Source of the DNA: Cladochytrium replicatum
Lineage: Eukaryota; Chytridiomycota; Chytridiomycetes; Cladochytriales; Cladochytriaceae
NCBI GenBank assembly: GCA_025526935.1
Contig: JAHLKD010000119.1
Span: 1 to 64,000, forward strand
Direction of reading: 5' to 3'
Length of the DNA stretch: 64,000 bases
Below are positions 35,702-46,072 of this stretch, piece after piece. Position numbers and translations under genes: made by a program. Position 1 is the stretch's first letter; the number at the start of each line of letters is the position of its first letter. A model generated the notes under the pieces. That model saw only the letters and a program-made list of their open reading frames with translations, ran no database searches and had not been told where the DNA came from.

Positions 35702-38700
35702 TCAAGCAGCTGTTCCAGGTTGAACTCCTTGTTGTGTTCCAGGCCTCAAAACCGAGATCCATTTCAAAAAGTGTTCTTCCGAGGTAAAGTCAACGACTAA
35801 CGTGCACCGCTTCTCTCGCTCCTTCTCCGTGGCGTTGGCCATGCTAGTTGACTGGTTAGAAACAGTTTTGGCAGCAGCCGACTCATAAAATTCGATTGAA
35901 TAAATCTTGTTTTCTGCGTCTTGCACCTCCCTTCCGACCTTCCAATACAGCATGTTGATTACGGTTCCCACGCGAGGGAAGTCTTTCTCCCCAGCTTCAA
36001 AGAGCATAATTGAATTCTTATCGTAGAGTACGCCAATCTTGGTCCCCCACTGAGAGATGAGCTTCTTTTTGTGGAGTACAATTACAGGGCAAGTGTGTAC
36101 ACCGAACCCAGCCCCCTAATCATGCGAAAAATGAGTACACAGATGGTGAGGTTATTAATCGTCGTCCTACCGCAAGTTGATTTTTCGCGTTAGCCTTGAC
36201 CTTTGATGGAGCAACTCGAGTCACCGAGTCCAGATTTTTCGATGACGACTTCACGCTCAACGACTCCGCGGACTGATCTGCAGCGTCTGCCCTCCACACC
36301 CGGAAGAACAGACGTTCACCAAACAGGATCGCAAAGCCGAACATGGTTGGATATATCAGCAGGATCGCTTTGAACCATAAATTGACTGTTGGGTCATTGA
36401 TCACGCCAGCCATCAATAACGGGACTAGAACTACGATCGTGCCGCAAGCGTTGTAGACGCTATATCCGATCATGCTGGTTTCAGAATATGCATCACTGAC
36501 GTTACGAGTGAGAAATGCGAGCACTGCACAGGTGATGAGAAGGATGGCGTTATATGCGTAGAAGAGGCCGAGGAAGGTGGAGTCCACATGCGGTTGGTCA
36601 GATGCGCAAACATATGCAGCAACTTGTGAGTTCACCGCGCGAAGTTGTGGGTACTTTGGAGCAGCTGATACCCAGGCAATAGCAAGAATCTTTGGTTTTG
36701 TCATCACACTGTTTTGATAACAAGAGAGGACCCTACCAACTCTGGAGCGAGAAGCACCCCGACACCGATAAGAGGTCCTGCATCTGAAATCGCCATTTTA
36801 CCTCGATTGGCGTTGTTGAAGATCCTTCGAAATATCAGAGTTCGCATCACCACCATAATGCCCACATACCGATACACACGCCAATTTTTCAAGATCAAAC
36901 ATCCGAGGATCAGGGCAAAGAAAATGGGGATCAGAAAAGTTTCAAGAGCACACTTCCAAGACGTTGGATCTCCTATTTCACCAAGCGACAACAGGTCGAG
37001 TCCAAGCATTCCAACAAGCATGCAAATGACAAAAGTGGGTGACATAGCCTTAATCTGCACAGAAATGATTAGGAATCTTGGTGGTGACATAGACCATTTT
37101 CGCACCGTTTTATGATCTTTCTTCATGGTCAATACAACCATTCCTGCTACTATCGGGATTGCGACCAATATAGCAAGAAACAGCACTCCGATAGCACTTC
37201 CACTATCCCACGTAGTCTTAAACACAGTTAAGCCTTTTGCTTGAACCAGCTGCAGATCGCACACCGGGAACGCACTCTCGCCGAACGGAAATGCTGTGAT
37301 GTCGATCGCCCCTGAAACAACCGTGGATCCTGGGGATGCCGCTGAGCAATTGAAGAAGCCGCCCGATAATAATTGGGGAGTCATAAAATTTTGAGTTAAA
37401 ATCCATGGGTAAGGCACGCCAAACGATTTGTCAGCAAGCAACCGGTGTCCAAACGGCGCACCGCCGGTTTGTTTGTATAGTTTTTGAAGAACAACTGGTA
37501 GGTAGCCCTGGACGTACTCATGCTGATAAACGACGTAATTAATCTGCCCCTTTAATGCAGCTGCAGAGCGGTCAGCAACTGTGTGAAAAAGTTTTGTGGA
37601 TCAATTGGGTTCACCTTCGTATTTGCACTGAGTGAGATCAAAAACTGAGAGCGAGATTTGCGTGCCCGGTCCAGTCTGTAATTTTCCCGTTTGAAGAGCC
37701 TGCAAAAGACTTTTATCGTGGTTTAACATATCCCACTGGCATAGTTCAAACTGGATTTACATACACGCAAGCTGTTCCTCCGTCGATGATATGCATCCTG
37801 GTGTTCTTTGGGAATGAGTTCAGCAGATCCGAAATTGTAGCAATTGCTCTGTCCACATTCGAAATGACTACTGGAAGATAAGTGAAGTTCAGTTGGGTAA
37901 CTTGCTGGAATGGTAGACAGCGAGAGGTGAGGTTGGCGGGAAGTGAAGCAGCCTGTTGAATACAAATAGCCTGGGTTGCCTGGGAATTATCCTCCATCAT
38001 GCGACGCACAAGTTCAAATATTGCTTGATCTTCGTTCAAGCCAACGAAAGCCAGCAAGTTCGAAGTGTATTGGTTCACTATGCTTGGTGTAGCTCCTCTG
38101 GTGTTCACTCCAACGATTGGGACGCCTTTGTCTGCCGCATTCCGCAGGGGATTGAAGATCTGTGTTCTTGAGAAAGTCACGATCCACCCGTCTGACTTTA
38201 CTGGATTGTTGCTGACAGTGACGTTGTTTACGAATGCTGCTTGAACATCTCCATCGGTGAACTCGGTCAACATCTCCATTATTGTAACATTGAAGTCCAT
38301 GGAAGCTTGGTACAACCCAGAGCGCCAGCCTGCCCAGAAGATGTTGGGCCGACTTGCGTGTGTTGCCAAAGTGTTAAGGCTTTTCACGCCCGATTCTGGG
38401 AAGTTGGCAGCTCGTTGAGTGATGTACGTTTCGAAAGCAGGCATGAGGCTTTGTCCAGTTAAGTTGGCTGTAGTATAGATGGTGGGTCCGGTCCAAAGAT
38501 ATTTGTTTGCCAGTGTCGTTTTCGCCAATTGAAAAAGTTGAGCTTGGACAACAGCAAGATACCCTTGAAAGTATTCTCTGTGATCGACAATGACTTTGAC
38601 TGAACCTTGCTTCATTCCAGCAAGAGCGTCTGACGTTGGACCTACCGCAATGACCGAGACATTCTTTGCTGTCATTGCAGCAACAAGGTCTGTCGATCCG

Positions 38701-39610
38701 ACACCGAACAGCACCGTGGTCATCAATGAACAAGGAGATATGACGACGTTAGGATATGGTGCTTGCTTGAGCCGCTCAATTATCGCTTGTCGAGCTGTGT
38801 CGACACGAGTGTTGTCGAAGTCAACATAGTCCTCAATTACTCCGACTACGGGTTGCATCTCTTTCAAAGCAAACCGTGCTCCTACGCATACATTTTCCGT
38901 GCCTTCGTCAGTTCCAGACCACGGATTGAGGCACAGACCATAAGCACTGGAACTCAACCCGCCGACCGATTGCAGAGTCCTTTGTAATAATGTCATGGAT
39001 GTTATCATAGATACCCAGCTCAACCTACTTGACTGATTGATATCCCGAATCGGTTGCGTTCGGCCCAACATAGCCAAGCAGGTTGCCATATAAAGACGCA
39101 CGATCTTGCCCGGCCATGACTCCGATCACAGAGATGTTGGGATACGAGTTCATGGCCACTTGCAACGCACCGTTGGCCGGAGACTTTGGCGAAGGAAGGG
39201 TTGCAAGAATAGTTCCACGGAATCCTTCAGTGGTCGCACCAACGAGATCATCGGCTTGATTTTGCTGCGATGCACCTTTCATTGTTCCCTAAAGGCTCTT
39301 TAGTGATCTTGTTTGTCAAAGATTGTTGAAGCAAACTCACCTGTGCGATCTGTATTGTGAGGTTGTAATTTTTGGCCGCAGCTTGTGCTCCGGCTATGAA
39401 TACTTGCATCTCATCACTTCCCAAACTATTGGAGGTGGTCAAGCGAACGGCGAGTTTTAAGCGACTGAAGCATGGACAATAGGTGTTTTTGTGTCCTGGC
39501 ACTTCAACCGGCACAAGCGACGATCCGGTGGTGGCATTAATTGCGGTTACCAAGTTGGGATTTGTGATAAATCCTGCTAAGATTAAAAATGCAAAGAAGT
39601 AACAAGGCAT
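35702..39610 (-). CDS. Class C-like GPCR with two periplasmic sugar-binding-type modules and PH-like tail
   Basis: A signal peptide ('MPCYFFAFLILAGF') starts at ATG 39610. The ectodomain is two successive bacterial-type sugar-binding folds. Module 1 has 'FIAGAQAAAKNYNLTI' and 'DDLVGATTEGFRGTILATLP', closing with 'VKVIVDHREYFQGYLAVVQA'. Module 2 has 'ADKGVPIVGVNTRGATPS', 'LLAFVGLNEDQAIFELV', closing with 'QINYVVYQHEYVQGYLPVVL'. Potential N-glycosylation sites (NVS, NLT, NVT) are frequent. Seven hydrophobic segments follow from about 37200 to 36300, beginning 'AIGVLFLAILVAIPIVAG'. Cysteines in 'SWKCALETF' and 'VAAYVCAS' match the class C disulfide, and 'SETSMIGYSVYNACG' resembles TM6. After Ser/Lys-rich cytosol sequence the last exons give a PH-like end ('EEHFLKWISVL'). 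Multi-exon, roughly 1,100 residues. Ligand unknown; sugar or small-molecule sensing is inferred. Confidence 0.82.
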
Positions 39611-39949
39611 GTTTATCTCTTTACAGGCTGCCTTCAGAATAGGGAACAATCTACGTCGTTAAAGTTTAATTTAACAACCGCACCTGTTTTGCCAATCAAT
39701 GATGACTTGTTTGAGCGGACAGCGAGAATGGACACCTATCACTGACCGATTAGTTGAAGACGTGATCGAACGGTCTAACCTTGTCGGAGTGGCCTTTTTT
39801 GACCCAAGGTTGATCATTCTTCTTTGGATGTTTTAGGTTATCTTGAGATAAGTCGTCTCAGACACCACCTTCCAGACAGGAAAACAGACAAAATGTATTG
39901 TCAACCAACTAATCACAGGCATGTCTTGCACGAGCTTGCTCACAGGGTC
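39611..39949. other. Intergenic upstream of the GPCR gene
   Basis: Nothing recognisable; presumably the GPCR promoter. Confidence 0.4.
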
Positions 39950-40330
39950 TCAGTCGTGAGTCACGTCATCTCCTGTAGCGCGGTCGGAACATGATTTCGT
40001 TTGAGGCCCTGTTCGGCAGATTTTAAGACCGCTACATTCCCACCAATCGACAACCCGTCGATCGCCTTTGCGGGGATATTTCCAAGCGTTCTCACTCCAC
40101 TTTAATTCAAGTCTACTCTCCTTCCACCAGTCCAGCACCTCAATGTGACCAAAATAAGTGGCATAATCCGTCATCTCGAGTCCACTTTGCTCCCACTAAT
40201 CCAGCACATTCAAATGACCGCTCCCGCTAGCCTGATCTAGTGCGTCGACACTCCACTTAGGCTCAAGACCACTTGAGACTCACCAAGAAAGAACTTCGAC
40301 ATGGACGAAAGCGCTCGCATGGTCCATTGA
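39950..40330 (-). pseudogene. Decayed WW-repeat (ankyrin-like) gene fragment
   Basis: On the minus strand successive ~33-residue units read '..HVEVLSW*', 'ASGSGHLNVLD*WEQSGLEM', 'YFGHIEVLDWWKESRLELKW' and 'VVDWWECSGLKI'. They match the repeats of the intact gene at 60630-61499, but two in-frame stops and a lost start show that the copy is dead or is the tail of a decayed gene. Confidence 0.75.
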
Positions 40331-40486
40331 GAAATATCCCGACAAGGAATATAAAAAGAACTGTTTTTTTGAATTGGAACCTGAACGCGAAGATCTTTGC
40401 AGAGTCTACCGATCCACCTGACTTTCCATATTTTAATTTTGTTTCATCTTGCCGGTGTCTGAGCTAGGCAAAACTTTTGCACCTCC

Positions 40487-41782
40487 ATGATGCTGCTGTG
40501 TGCACTATCACTTATCGCGGCGGCCCTTTTGGCCTTGTCGCAGCTAGCTGCTGGTGCTGCAACTGCTCCCTCTATCCCAAGTACATGGCCTGCCACTGAC
40601 GAGGTCGATAAGATCGAAGGGTCACTCCTTTCGGCACCTTTGGTCCAGCAAGCGCTGGCGATTGTGAACAGCATTGCACCAGCTAACTTCCTCAGCATCA
40701 GGCCATCCACATATATATCTGGAAACGCAGTTACCTACAACGATAACCCGACAAACGCGTGCTATTTCTCTGCAACAGGGTGCGTCCGCACGTCCGGAGC
40801 CCCGGGAATCTTGCCTGATATTGTAAGCTGCCCCAAATCTGGGCAGTGGGGTTTGACTTATGATGATGTAAGTCCACTTTCTTGCACATTGGCTTGAATC
40901 TCATGAATTGGTCACGCCGAAGGGACCGACCAGCAACGGGGGAGCGGATGACACACCAGCCATCCTTGCTGCACTTTCCAAGCAGAATGCAAAGGCAACG
41001 TTCTTTGCTGTGGGCGCCAACATCATTCAGCACCCAGAGATTTTGAAGCAAGCTTATGACGCAGGCCACGAGATTGCAGTTCATACATGTGAGTCACGCA
41101 AAACCTTCGTCCAAAATAAAACTGATTGCTTTTGACAGGGACACATCACCCCCTTACCTCGCTTACCAATGAGCAAGTCGTTGCAGAGATCAAGTATACA
41201 GAAGCGATAATCTACCGCACCATCGGCAAGGTGCCCGCAATCTTCCGACCCCCATACGGTGACATTGATGACCGTGTGCGTGCCATTGCTTCTGCTTTGG
41301 GCTACCGTGCAGTAATGTGGAACCGTGACTCAAGGGACGCTGATGTGGTAGAAACTGCCGCGAACGCAGAAACCGTATTCGGCACAATTAACAGCTGGAT
41401 TACGTCGGGTGATGCTTCCCCCTTCATCAGTCTTGAGCACGACATTGAGCCTTTCACTTGTGGGATTGCACTTCGTGGGTTGAACGCCATCGCCTCGGCA
41501 AAAACAGCTGGGACGTTCAAATACACCATTCAACCTGTGGGAACATGCCTGAGCATTGAATCCTACCAGGCGATTGAAGGAAGTACCAACGTCACTACCA
41601 CAACCACAATCGTCTCGGCAACAACTATCCCTGCTACCACAGTTGTTTATACTGCTCGCCCTGCAACAACTGGCACAGCCTCCGCTCCTACTGCTTCCCC
41701 GACTGGAGCAGGATCAATTAGATTCCGTCCAGTTTTCGCTGTCTTATTGTTGTCTATCTTCTTGGCAGTGACATTCGTTTAG
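40487..41782 (+). CDS. GPI-anchored chitin deacetylase (CE4)
   Basis: Polysaccharide deacetylase that removes acetyl groups from cell-wall chitin, giving chitosan. Exons 40487-40867, 40923-41088, 41139-41782; 396 residues. It begins with a signal peptide ('MMLLCALSLIAAALLALSQL'). NodB-domain motifs in order: 'GLTYDDGPTSNG' (first Asp as base, second as metal ligand), 'HTWTHHPLTSLTN' (metal-binding His pair), 'FRPPYGDIDD', 'VMWNRDSRDAD', 'ISLEHDIE' (final His). The split Trp of 'HTW' spans intron 2. A Thr/Ser/Pro-rich stalk and a hydrophobic C-terminus ('FAVLLLSIFLAVTFV') predict a GPI anchor. This is the usual form for fungal wall-modifying deacetylases. The GLTYDDGP variant of the canonical TFDDGP keeps both aspartates. 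Confidence 0.94.
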
Positions 41783-41958
41783 ATGTTTTGCATAAATTTT
41801 AACTGATGCTGCTGCTTCTTCTGTTCACACATTTTTCTTTCTTCTTCGGTACTTATGGGTGTGAAGACTGTTAAGTTCTCTGTGTTCGTGTTCGGGTTGC
41901 AAGCTAAACTCGATAGAAATTCAAAATACAAATGCAGTTAATTTTGCATTTCAACGTC

Positions 41959-42648
41959 ATGGTTCGTCGCCAACGACTGCGCGGAACACCAGAGCCAGAG
42001 AGCGACAGCAGCGACATACCGCACGAGCAGATTCATGCGGGAGAGACCAATCCCGTTGCAGTAACCCAAACCGATAACTCATCCAGCCCAATAAGAACCT
42101 CTCCTCCACCGGAACAAGGGCGGCGACGAAGATCCTCTGGCCCAATCGAAGAATTGCAGGCTTTTCGGGCAGATGTCTTCCGAATCATAGCGACGATCCC
42201 AAGCGGCAAAGTGACGACTTACGGTACTCTCTGATCTTCCCGTTTCGCCGAAAATCTACCCTTTGCTGAAAATCATCTCTCTTTCGCAGGGCACATTGCC
42301 AGGCTAGCGGGATACCCGAGGCACTCGCGACACGTCGGTAGAGCGCTCCAGACACTCTCTGCAGAAGATGAGAGGGAAGCTGGAGGCACGGTGCCGTGGC
42401 AACGAGTGATCAATTCGCGAGGGCGCATCAGTCTGCGTGTGCCGTCCGGAAGTGTTGATCGCCAGGCTGAGATTTTACGTGCTGAGGGTGTCGATGTGCA
42501 GCTGGATCCACTGGAGATGTATTTTGTGTCGTTGAAGGAATATGGTTGGTTCCCAGATCGCGGCAGAGTTCGTGCCCGTCGTGATCCACCTCATGGTCCG
42601 AGTCCACCTGATGCCGCTGAGAACGAAGCTGGGGAAGAGGATGATTAG
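41959..42648 (+). CDS. atl1: Alkyltransferase-like DNA repair protein
   Basis: An MGMT-fold protein without methyltransferase activity that flags O6-alkylguanine for nucleotide excision repair. Exons 41959-42223 and 42290-42648; 207 residues. After a disordered Ser/Pro/Arg-rich N-terminus the fold begins 'FRADVFRIIATIPSGKVTTY', then 'HIARLAGYPRHSRHVGRAL', the arginine-finger/helix-turn-helix segment. The active-site motif reads 'VPWQRVINSRGRIS': the alkyl-accepting Cys of PCHRV is Trp, the hallmark of ATL proteins such as fission yeast Atl1. An acidic, Pro-rich tail follows the core. An alternative in-frame ATG lies at 41932. Both the N- and C-terminal tails are longer than in Atl1. Confidence 0.92.
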
Positions 42649-42822
42649 CGCTTGAGTGCAGTGAACTGGTCCACAAGTCGGAAGGTTTCATATTTCTTAG
42701 CAACATGTACAAACAGCGCCAAGCTCTGCTCTTTAGAAGTGCCTTTTTAACCGTGGAACAACATTAAATGCTTAAGCTGCTATTGCATACACAAATAAAC
42801 ATCGCCTCAGGCACGAAAGTTA

Positions 42823-43376
42823 CGGTGCGTTCGTTGATTCCAGCAACGGTTGGGGTGCGAGTTCCCTGACCAACGAGTCAAGCTGCAGCACAAAGGTGTT
42901 GATCAATCCAAGGTGGTCAGGATTGATAGCTTCGCGATGAGAACAGACTCCATAACATTGTAAAGGCTCCCGATTGCTGTGACTGGGATGAGGGCGAAAA
43001 CAATTTTCCACAGCATGAGACCAGTAAGGGGTGGAGTAGAGAGAATTTCCAGAGTGCATTAGTGCAGCGTTCACGTACGCCTTTGGAGATGGAGCCATCA
43101 ACGAATTTGTCTATCTTGCTCATCCCGTTGGGCATGAAGAAGTTGCTGAGGTACTCGAGGTGAACACACGAGCCTCTCAACTCGATTCCGACTACTTCGG
43201 ACCACGTCGCGATAAAAGCCTTGGACGCGCTGTATCTGCTCATCAACGCGACAGGGAATTCGCTGGTGAAGGATTCGATGTTGAGGACCAGCGGATTTTG
43301 CGAGATAGCATCTTGGGTAAACCACTCGGGGTATCCGCAGTGAAGTGAAACATGTTATGATAGAATAAGCCAACAA
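42823..43376 (-). pseudogene. Truncated 3-ketoacyl-CoA reductase-like SDR pseudogene
   Basis: On the minus strand 'LMSRYSASKAFIATWSEVVG' and 'IELRGSCVHLEYLSNFF' parallel 'YSASKAFLANWSECLGIELK' of the intact gene at 44954-45901. After a frameshift, 'STPYWSHAV' and 'LVRELAPQPLL' follow. The N-terminal NAD(P)-binding half, including TGxxxGIG, is absent, and the two halves are out of frame. It looks like a partial duplicate of its neighbour that has decayed; Isa1 lies between them. Confidence 0.85.
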
Positions 43377-43416
43377 CCATGAGAGTATTGAGAACCAAGC
43401 TCATGAAGAGCAAGAA

Positions 43417-44144
43417 TCATGTCATAAAGCTTTGTCCACAACCGCACATCTCCTTGACGTTCGGGTTGTGGAACACAAACTGAGAGCTCAACTTGTCCTC
43501 TACAAAGTCCATCTCCGACCCAATGAGTGAGAATAGGGCCTTGGAATCCACCAACATCGTTACACCCTCTTGCTCAACCACCTCGTCCAACCGTCCCTTT
43601 TCAGTCACATATTCGAGTGAATATGATTGTCCTGAGCAACCCTTCTTCTTTGTTCCGACCTGACAACGCTCCAGCAATGAGTTTGAAAGTTTTTAAGGAT
43701 TCATGAATTCACCTTCAGGAGTCTTGGGTTGGAAGGATCAGTTTGAATCTCCCGTAGTCTTCGAATCGCTGCAGGAGTCTAAAAAAGGCAATGGTAGGTT
43801 TCCATTGCATGTTGAATTTTTCCACTCGAGCCTACCAGAGATAGAACTGAACGCTTAGCACCTGTGCGAGGAGCCGATCTTTTCACGACAGCCTGACCCA
43901 AACCGTCACCTCCAGCAGCAGATGCATTAGGCGGAGAAACGAATTCTGATGCTGCCGCCACATTCGTCCGCGTAGATATGAATCGCGAAGTTGTGAGAGC
44001 CATGACGGCGGGTATTTGAGGAATAGCAGCTTTTCTAGAGATGACAGCCTTCCTTAGCACGAGGGCAGTGCGCTGGCACGCGCATGCGGATATGGAAATG
44101 CTGTGGAAAGCCAGCGACGAAAGTGCGACAGGAATTAGGGACAT
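43417..44144 (-). CDS. ISA1: Mitochondrial A-type iron-sulfur carrier Isa1
   Basis: Matrix protein needed, with Isa2 and Iba57, to make [4Fe-4S] clusters. Exons (minus) 44144-43836, 43778-43713, 43659-43417; 205 residues. The long N-terminus is rich in Ser/Ala/Arg with few acidic residues, as in mitochondrial presequences. The A-type domain gives 'TPAAIRRLREIQTD', 'GTKKKGCSGQSYSLEYV', 'GVTMLVDSKALFSLIGSEMD' and the C-terminal 'CGCGQSFMT', so the three cluster ligands (C in GCSG, then CGC) are present. Confidence 0.95.
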
Positions 44145-44953
44145 TTCCTCGGTCACGTGGGTAGTGGGGATTCAACGAAGGAGCACGCGACTTGTTTGCG
44201 AAACCCAGCTTTGACCAAACACCGCTAAAGCCGATTCACGTCCATGAAGCGTTCCGGAAACTACAGAGGACAAGCTCCATTATGAACAATTTTAATGGGG
44301 GTCGTGGGCCGTCGGTTCTTTATTTAGTTTTGTACATATGAACACATGTGCTTTGGTTTGCTCGCAGTTGAAAATACGCAGGAAGGCAGAGACAAAGCGC
44401 ATAGACGGACAGCCTTTGAAAAGTGTCTAGCAAGCGATTCAATGATAACAAGAACTTGATGACAGGACCCTGCACAGAATTTTCGGCCCTGCCCAAAACG
44501 AACTGCCAGCGTACCCGCGGCATCCATTTTGCCCACCGAGCACAATCAGAAGCTCAGCGTTGATGTCGCAGTCACGTACATTGGTCCAGCAAAGGCAGGC
44601 AAAACGATCAGGATCGAATCTGTTTGTCACAAGGCCAGCAAATCTGTTGCGTTCACGATAACGATGCTCTATTTGTTGAGTTGAATAGCACTTACAGTGT
44701 GTCCCGCTTCCTTCGACCCGTCGTTCGTCTAGTCACACGACGTTCAACAACAAGACCCGCTGGATCATTCAAACATAGGTTCATGCGGCAACATCCGGAA
44801 CACACACTTTATTTTTTGATAAACGGCCAGAAGCAAAAACTGCAGCTCTTCAAAGTACAGAACTATTATCCCGATATGGCGACTGCCATTCTCGCATGCC
44901 AACAACTATCTTCCAATTGCAAAAAGACATAAGTGCGCTGAAAGGCTGTAAGC
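44145..44953. other. Intergenic; one unrecognised 102-residue frame at 44624-44932 (+)
   Basis: This sits between divergent ISA1 and the 3' end of the ketoacyl-CoA reductase gene. The frame at 44624 has no family resemblance and no clear start context. I would not call it a gene without transcript evidence. Confidence 0.35.
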
Positions 44954-45901
44954 TCACTGCTTCTTTGCCTCCCTCTCCTGCTTGCGCAAAGCCCTCTTCC
45001 TGATGCTCTTGTGCACCTCGTACCCCTGCGAAACCAACAGCCATTTTGGTACCAACTCCCTAACGACCCAGTCCGCAACAGCATGGGACCAGTATGGAGT
45101 CGAGACCAGTGCCTTCCCAGAGTTGCTTAGTGCAGCTTTCACGTAGTCCTTTGCCGACGGCGTGGAGATCGACGTCTTCCTGATCTTGCTCATTGCGGTT
45201 TGCACAAAGAAGGTGTTCAGGCACTCCACGTGGACGCCTGTACCTTTAAGCTCGATACCCAAGCACTCTGACCAGTTCGCGAGGAAAGCCTTGGAGGCAC
45301 TGTAGACGCTCAGGAGGGCGGAGGGGAATGTGCCTGCGAAGGAGCTGAGGTTGAGGATCAGGCCCGATTTGCGTGCGATCATGCCCGGGAGGGCAATGCG
45401 TGTGACACGGAGCTGAGCGAGGATGTTGACGTTCACGATGGTCTCGGTACGCTCAGTGGATTCCTCGATGAAGGGCACGGGGAAGTCGTGGGAGACACCA
45501 ACGTTGTTGACGAGCACTCCGATATCGCCGAGGGACAAAAGGCGGGTCGCGAGGGAAGCGTAGTCGGACTCGGTGCTCTTTGCAAAGTCGAAGGGGATCA
45601 CATCGGTGCGCACCTTGTTGCTGTTCTGGACGGCGATCTCGCCGGCGACGAGCTCGAGCTTGCTGCTTGTGCGGGCGAGGAGGGCGACGTTGAAGCCGGC
45701 TTTGGCGAGCTGGAGAGCGAATTCCTTGCCGATACCGTCGCTGGCGCCTGTCACGACGGCCCAGGAGCCCTTCTTTGCGCCATATTTTACGAGGTTGAGA
45801 GGAGCGGAGAAGCGGGCAGCGATTTCGGAGATCAGGGAGACTGCGATTTTCACGATGCAGAGCGCACCGATGGCAGCGAGAGCATTCACGGCGGTTGACA
45901 T
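44954..45901 (-). CDS. IFA38: Very-long-chain 3-oxoacyl-CoA reductase (KAR, HSD17B12 family)
   Basis: ER short-chain dehydrogenase catalysing the first reduction of the fatty-acid elongation cycle that feeds sphingolipids. Single exon, 315 residues. N-terminal hydrophobic anchor ('ALAAIGALCIVKIAVSLI'), coenzyme motif 'WAVVTGASDGIGKEFALQLA', 'IGVLVNNVGVSH', catalytic 'LILNLSSFAG' (Ser) and 'YSASKAFLANWSECLGIELK' (Tyr/Lys), then 'STPYWSHAVADWVVREL' and a Lys-rich C-terminus ending KKQ, a possible ER-retrieval signal. Its GC-rich codon use suggests high expression. A decayed partial copy lies at 42823-43376. Confidence 0.93.
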   Translation of the reverse strand: MSTAVNALAAIGALCIVKIAVSLISEIAARFSAPLNLVKYGAKKGSWAVVTGASDGIGKEFALQLAKAGFNVALLARTSSKLELVAGEIAVQNSNKVRTDVIPFDFAKSTESDYASLATRLLSLGDIGVLVNNVGVSHDFPVPFIEESTERTETIVNVNILAQLRVTRIALPGMIARKSGLILNLSSFAGTFPSALLSVYSASKAFLANWSECLGIELKGTGVHVECLNTFFVQTAMSKIRKTSISTPSAKDYVKAALSNSGKALVSTPYWSHAVADWVVRELVPKWLLVSQGYEVHKSIRKRALRKQEREAKKQ

Positions 45902-46072
45902 TCCCTCCTTAGAGACAAGAAAGTTTGTGGGAGAACGGGAACAATGTTTGTGGCTTGAGGTGGGATCAGAATATGGTATGGGGTGAACACTTGGAAAAAA
46001 GTGCTTTTCTTTTCGTGATTGTGGTCTCTTTATCTCATTGTTGTTACTGCTTCACTTCTTGTTGTTACTGGT

